Source: Epichloe hybrida (lineage: Eukaryota > Ascomycota > Sordariomycetes > Hypocreales > Clavicipitaceae). From it: a stretch of DNA of 64,000 nucleotides. The DNA is taken from assembly GCA_019022495.1 (NCBI GenBank), contig JAFEKR010000005.1:1550001-1614000 (forward strand), read 5' to 3'. Positions within the stretch are counted from its first letter, which is position 1. Each line of letters opens with the position of its first letter. Under the pieces are notes generated by a model. That model worked only from the letters and a program-made list of their open reading frames with translations, made no database searches and was not told the DNA's origin. Shown here one piece after another: positions 59,670-64,000 of this stretch. The position numbers and the translations under genes were made by a program.

Positions 59670-59750
59670 TGTTAAAATATATTGTTAAAAATATATAAGG
59701 CTTTGTAATCCTAGGTTCAGTCGGATCGGTCCACTCTTTTGATTTCAACA
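59670..59750 (+). repeat. 3' LTR of the miniature element
   Basis: 81 bp, identical to the 5' copy, directly after the purine run CCAGGGGGAG and followed by the TTAAC target duplication. Confidence 0.92.
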
Positions 59751-62700
59751 TTAACATTAGATATAATAACAAGGGGGTTCTTCTAAGGTCTTCTAGGTCC
59801 TTGCCTTAGGGGATTAGTAAGAGAGATAGCTATAGGCTATAGGGAGGCGTCTTAGTTATTTACACTCTTAGGAGGTCTCTCTTTATTAGGATCTTTATAA
59901 AAAGGCCTAATAGACATTAATCCAAAGGCCTTAGGGCCTTAAGGGAGCTTAAGAGTGTAGGTCTTACCTTTTATAGCTAATAGCTTATAGGGGCCTACCT
60001 ATCCTTTACCTTTATACTATATGTATATAAGTAATCCTAGTAGGAGGTTAATGGTTATAGAGGTATTAGGACCATTCCTTGTAGCAAGGGTATTACTAAC
60101 TTTCCGCTAGGCATAAATACACTTAACTTCCTTTATCACTAGTTAGATTATAAGGGCTTGCTACGTAATATCTAGTAATAGAGGTAATTCCTTAACTATA
60201 TAAGAATACACGCTAAAAACAAGGACTATTAGCATAAGACTATTTAATCCTATAGTATTATTTATAGCTTTAACTACTATTTATAATACCACGGGCTCTA
60301 GTATTATTAGGCATTCCCGTTAGATAATATTATAGGCTCTTTAGAGCGGCCTATAATATTACTTAACCTTACTAATGCTATAGTAAGCCTTAATAGGGAT
60401 ATCTTTAATCTTAATCACTATTAATAACGTAAGCTACTTAAATTCCTTGCCTCTAAAGGTTATTCTAGTATCTATAATAATTAAATCCAGGGGGCCTAGA
60501 TAGATATTAATCTAGTAAAGACAAAGTACTTCCTACATAGTCTTTATAGAGATATCTTTAATAAATCTAGCTATATTAAAGGATATAGCTATATTAATAA
60601 CTTATAGAATAGGGCGGTTACTATTAAGATACATAATATTTATAATGATTTCGTAATTATAAGCATATTTATCCTAAAGAGTGAATTTAAACTAATATAG
60701 GCTATCCGCGTGTAATTAGCACTACTAGCAAACCTTAGTTAGTTTCTTAATAGCTTTAAACTTAACCTTATGCCCTAATTTACATAGTAAATCATAAAGA
60801 TATTAAACTAAAGGGTATCTAAAGCATTAATATAATTAGTAGAGCTTAATCTCTGTGAGATAACTCTAAGTAATACTTTTTTCTTTATTAAGAAGTATTT
60901 ACATATACCCCTATTTACGTATAATAGGAACCTTAATATTCCCTTACTATAGAATGTTCTTTAATATATAAAAATTGATTTTTAGGCAGGTTATATTATT
61001 AAGGTATAAGAGAAAGGGAGTGTTTATAGGGATTACCTAAAAGAGAATAATTCTAAATAGAGTTAGCACTTTAATTAATCTAAGTGCCTTAATTAGTTCT
61101 CTAGGGCCAAATTTAATCTTTATCTTCCTAGTATCTAACTTATTAAGCATAATAGTTAGTATTACACTTTATAGAGCTAAGAATTAAGGGTAGCTTACTA
61201 ATAAACATCCCGTAGCACTTATGTTAGCTATAATGCCTTTAAAGGTTCTAGATGAATATTATCCTTTAAGTATAAATACGCTTAGTGCCTTATCTAGTTC
61301 CTAAAGATTAAATAAATCCTTCCTAACTAGAGCATAAGTTATTACTCTACTAGTAAGAATCTTAGTGGTTACATGGCTGTTATAGGTAGTCCTATGTGTG
61401 AAGAAGCTTATAGGCACTTAGCTATCACTATCTTCTTTGCTAAAACCAAGTTCTATTAGGTATTAGTTAATATTATTATCCTTAGCTAATTCGGGATTAT
61501 TATTACCTTTATACTATGTTAGGAACGTATTATATAAAGAAGCTATTAAGTCTATGCAAGAGTGATTCTTAAATTATTAGAATGCCTTCTTCTAGTTCTT
61601 ATCTAAGTATTTAGTTAACTAATAACTTTCTTTTCTATATATATAATACTTTTTTAAGCGTTAAGGCTTGCTCTTTAATAAAGATTAACTATACTAGGCT
61701 TCCTTACCTTTTCTATTATACTTATAGTTAGTCTAAAAGTGTTCCTTAGTGCTAGCTTCTATAGGGAACTACTACTAATTAATTAAAGCTTTAGATTCGC
61801 GAATTAATATCCTTATTTGTTTATAAAAGCGTTAGAGGTTAACGGGAGGATTAATAATATAGGCCTTATATTCTAGGATTCCTTTATAGGCATTTAGAAT
61901 CTAACTACGGAGGTTTAATTCTAACTAGGATCTATAAGGATTTGCCCTTTAGAGATTTAAAAGCTTTATTATAAGGTCTTTAAAGCACTTAATCTTTAAT
62001 TTACTAGGGTTCTCTTAGATAATTATAAGTAGTTGTAATCTTCCCTATAATAGATAGTTCTTTTAATATATATTATCTATCTTAAACTTCTGCCTAATCC
62101 TACGGATAAGAGTTAGGAGATCTTAGGGGTCTCCTTAGCCTAAAAGGTTCTCTAAGAAGTACTATAGAGGTTTTCCTTTTAGTATAAACTTAAAACCATA
62201 GCCTAACTATTCTTATATAATTCCTAGTATCTTATACTTCCTTTAATAGGTTAAGAGCTTAATATTAAGAATGTTATACTCCTTAGCGCTATACTTAATG
62301 CTCTTATTACTATAGAATTTATTAAGATTAAGTAATTACTTTAATAAGGGTTAGCCTATCTCCTAAGGGGGAATAAGGATAATTAAATCTTATAGAAGAG
62401 GTGCTATAGTCCTAGATTATAGAGGGGGATTATGGTGCCTTATTATAGGAGGGGAAATAAAGGGGGTCTAGGGTTATAGTTAAAGGCTTGTAATAAGAGG
62501 ATTGCCTTTACTATTATGCCTTTGCCTTATACTTAGTATGCTTAGGGATTAGTGTAATAGAATCTAGGAATAGAATAGGAGTAATTATGGTGGTTAAGGG
62601 GATTAGGGATAATATAAAGTAATTAGTTACTTTAGTTAATCTCTAAAAGAAGGGATACTAATAGGAAGGAGGTCTTTATAGAAGTCCTTCTCTACTATTC

Positions 62701-63667
62701 GCCTCTTAAAGGGGGAATACTTCCTAGTAACTTCCTATATTTCTTTTTCTTTCTAGTTATAGAATCTATTGTAGTTAATAATATCTTTAAGCAAGACTAC
62801 TATCTTATAGTAACTCTATAGGTCTATGTAAACGCTACTAAAGAAGAGAAAGTCTTAAAGACTCTTTATAGCTTTAGGATCTACTACTTAGAATATCTCT
62901 TAGTTCTATCCTCTAAAGTTATTACTAAAGATAGTAAATAGGGTTTACAAGTATAGGTTCTTATATTTATAAGTTACTTTCTTAATAAGAATCTAAGCTA
63001 TAAGTTCTTTAGGGGTAGTGTTTACTTTAAAATTAAATAATTCCTTATTCTTTAGTGCTTATTACATAATATATTAGTGTAAATTAGGGGATATATAGTT
63101 AAGGAGGTAAGATATAACTTATAGATTAGCTTCTCTTCTAGTATCCTTAGGGGGGAAGGTACGTTTATAATTAAAGGGAATGTCTTAGGCTCTAGATCCC
63201 TCTAGTTAATCTTAATGTTTTACTATAATATTAGTAGTAAATAAGGGGGTAAGGGAAATAGAGAATTAATAGAAGTCCAAAGGATTATAAGTAAAGCTAT
63301 TATCTTTATCCCTTAGTAGGTTTAATTAAATAATTAAGGATAGGTTAGGTTAGTTACTAACTAGGCCTTAATCGTTTAATAAACACGCTTCTAAGGGTTT
63401 GTTTACGTGATAGACGCGCTAATTAAATAAATAAAGATAGGTTAGGTTAGTTACTAACTAGGCCTTAATTAAGTTAATAAGCTTAGATTTAGTATAGAGC
63501 TAGTTATAGTTACTTAAGGTAAAAGGAGAGCTAGATTATACTTCTTCCTTAGCATATTTAGTATCTTAGAGTAGTACTTTCTCTTTCATAAGGCAAGTCC
63601 TTAATACTAATACCTCTTCTATAAACCTTACTAATCTATAGTATCTATAGAGATAACTACTAATCAG

Positions 63668-63963
63668 TATTAGTATCTATAGGATACTATTAACTTACGC
63701 GTAGGGTTTTTAAGGTAAACTAAAGTGCACGTAATTATTATATATTCTAGTCTATTAAAGCAAGTAAAAGAGGGATTAAATAGAAGCAAAGAGGGTGCGC
63801 TATTTATTACAGGAAAAGGGGCCTTAATTAGGGTTATTAGCGAAGAGGCCATATATACTAACCCTAATCGCGGCGCGGTCGGGCTGGACATGTGGGTCCG
63901 CGATGTAACGCGCCCACCCAATCAGAGGCGCGCACCCTTGTTGATATCATGCTTGTTCCAACA
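63668..63963 (-). repeat. Copia-A2b LTR (5' LTR in element orientation)
   Basis: 296 bp aligned with the other three Copia-A LTRs. Its first base pair reads TA instead of TG. The last 95 bp or so keep high GC, as in the LTR at 45966-46262. Confidence 0.88.
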
Positions 63964-64000
63964 GTATTATATCTAGTATATTAAATATAGTAATACTTAT

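Larger units (their letters stand above)
59399..59750 (+). mobile_element. Miniature LTR retrotransposon (TRIM-like), 352 bp, apparently young
   Basis: Two identical 81-bp LTRs (59399-59479 and 59670-59750) begin TGTTAAAATATATTG and end GATTTCAACA. The target duplication TTAAC is perfect (59394-59398 and 59751-59755), and the uninterrupted site is visible in Copia-A1 near 42055. Directly after the first LTR is GGTTATGAGCCC (59480-59491), complementary to the anticodon arm of initiator tRNA-Met, the copia-type half-tRNA primer. A purine run, AGGGGGAG, directly precedes the second LTR. The internal part is only 190 bp and codes for nothing, so all enzymes must come from a partner element. CpA steps are intact, unlike the surrounding DNA. 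Confidence 0.92.
58989..63963 (-). mobile_element. Copia-A2b: right (5') part of a Copia-A copy, host of the miniature element
   Basis: Colinear with Copia-A1 from the RT region to the LTR at 63668-63963, with the 352-bp miniature element inserted at 59399. Integrase remnants lie at about 60330-60730 on the minus strand. Its first 347 bp (58989-59335) repeat A2a 50794-51140 without length difference, so A2a and A2b cannot be the two sides of one simple insertion. GTATT follows the last LTR and does not match TTTAG before A2a. Confidence 0.88.

Noticed and set aside
49036..63963. A single Copia-A element interrupted by one nested insertion
   Set aside because: The two halves repeat 347 bp of the same sequence, and the outer 5-bp flanks differ, so a single insertion cannot explain the layout.
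39890..64000. Subtelomere or telomere
   Set aside because: Single TTAGGG-like words occur within Copia-A, but there is no tandem telomeric repeat or helicase gene. The AT block is explained by RIPed retroelements.

Overview
The window comes from a filamentous ascomycete (Pezizomycotina, most likely a Sordariomycete and perhaps Hypocreales). Evidence for this is the short (50-204 nt) GT-AG introns with CTAAC-like branch sites, the closely packed single-copy housekeeping genes, and an adjoining AT-rich block of LTR retrotransposons whose mutations look like repeat-induced point mutation (RIP: CpA to TpA on both strands). The species cannot be fixed from the sequence alone.

Region 1 (about 1-39.69 kb) is ordinary GC-balanced euchromatin with ten genes: the 3' end of a probable endosomal Na+/H+ exchanger (NHX1-like, +), VID21/EAF1 of the NuA4 acetyltransferase (-), the splicing factor SPP2 (+), a YBP1/YBP2-family protein (-), the mitochondrial DNA polymerase gamma MIP1 (-), an SLX8-like RING E3 (+), the inner-ring nucleoporin NUP192 (-), the ATM-family kinase TEL1 (+), cullin CUL4 (+) and the alkaline-pH sensor palH/RIM21 (-). 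I rebuilt exon structures by eye. All joined reading frames close exactly, and the splice choices restore conserved termini (for example the FATC tail of TEL1 and the YLA tail of CUL4). Several genes concern genome maintenance (TEL1, CUL4, SLX8-like, VID21, MIP1), but nothing indicates an operon-like cluster; they are independent genes with divergent or convergent spacing.

Region 2 (about 39.69-64 kb) is a gene-empty AT isochore beginning only about 450 bp upstream of the palH ATG. It opens with an 8-bp minisatellite and then holds: a complete, RIP-ruined Copia element (A1, 6.38 kb, matching 5-bp target duplication); about 2.8 kb of unassigned RIPed DNA with two tandem arrays; and a second Copia-A locus made of two halves that overlap by 347 bp. 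Between these halves lie a 5'-truncated Copia fragment (B, minus strand) and a 5'-truncated chromodomain Gypsy fragment (D, plus strand), fused head to head near 54.2 kb. This is best read as a rearrangement breakpoint.

The most notable object is a 352-bp miniature LTR element (59399-59750) nested in RIPed Copia-A. It has identical 81-bp LTRs, a perfect 5-bp target duplication, a primer-binding site complementary to the initiator tRNA-Met anticodon arm, a polypurine tract, and an internal segment with tRNA-type A and B boxes. It shows no RIP damage, so it looks young: a TRIM-like non-autonomous retrotransposon with a possible Pol III promoter.
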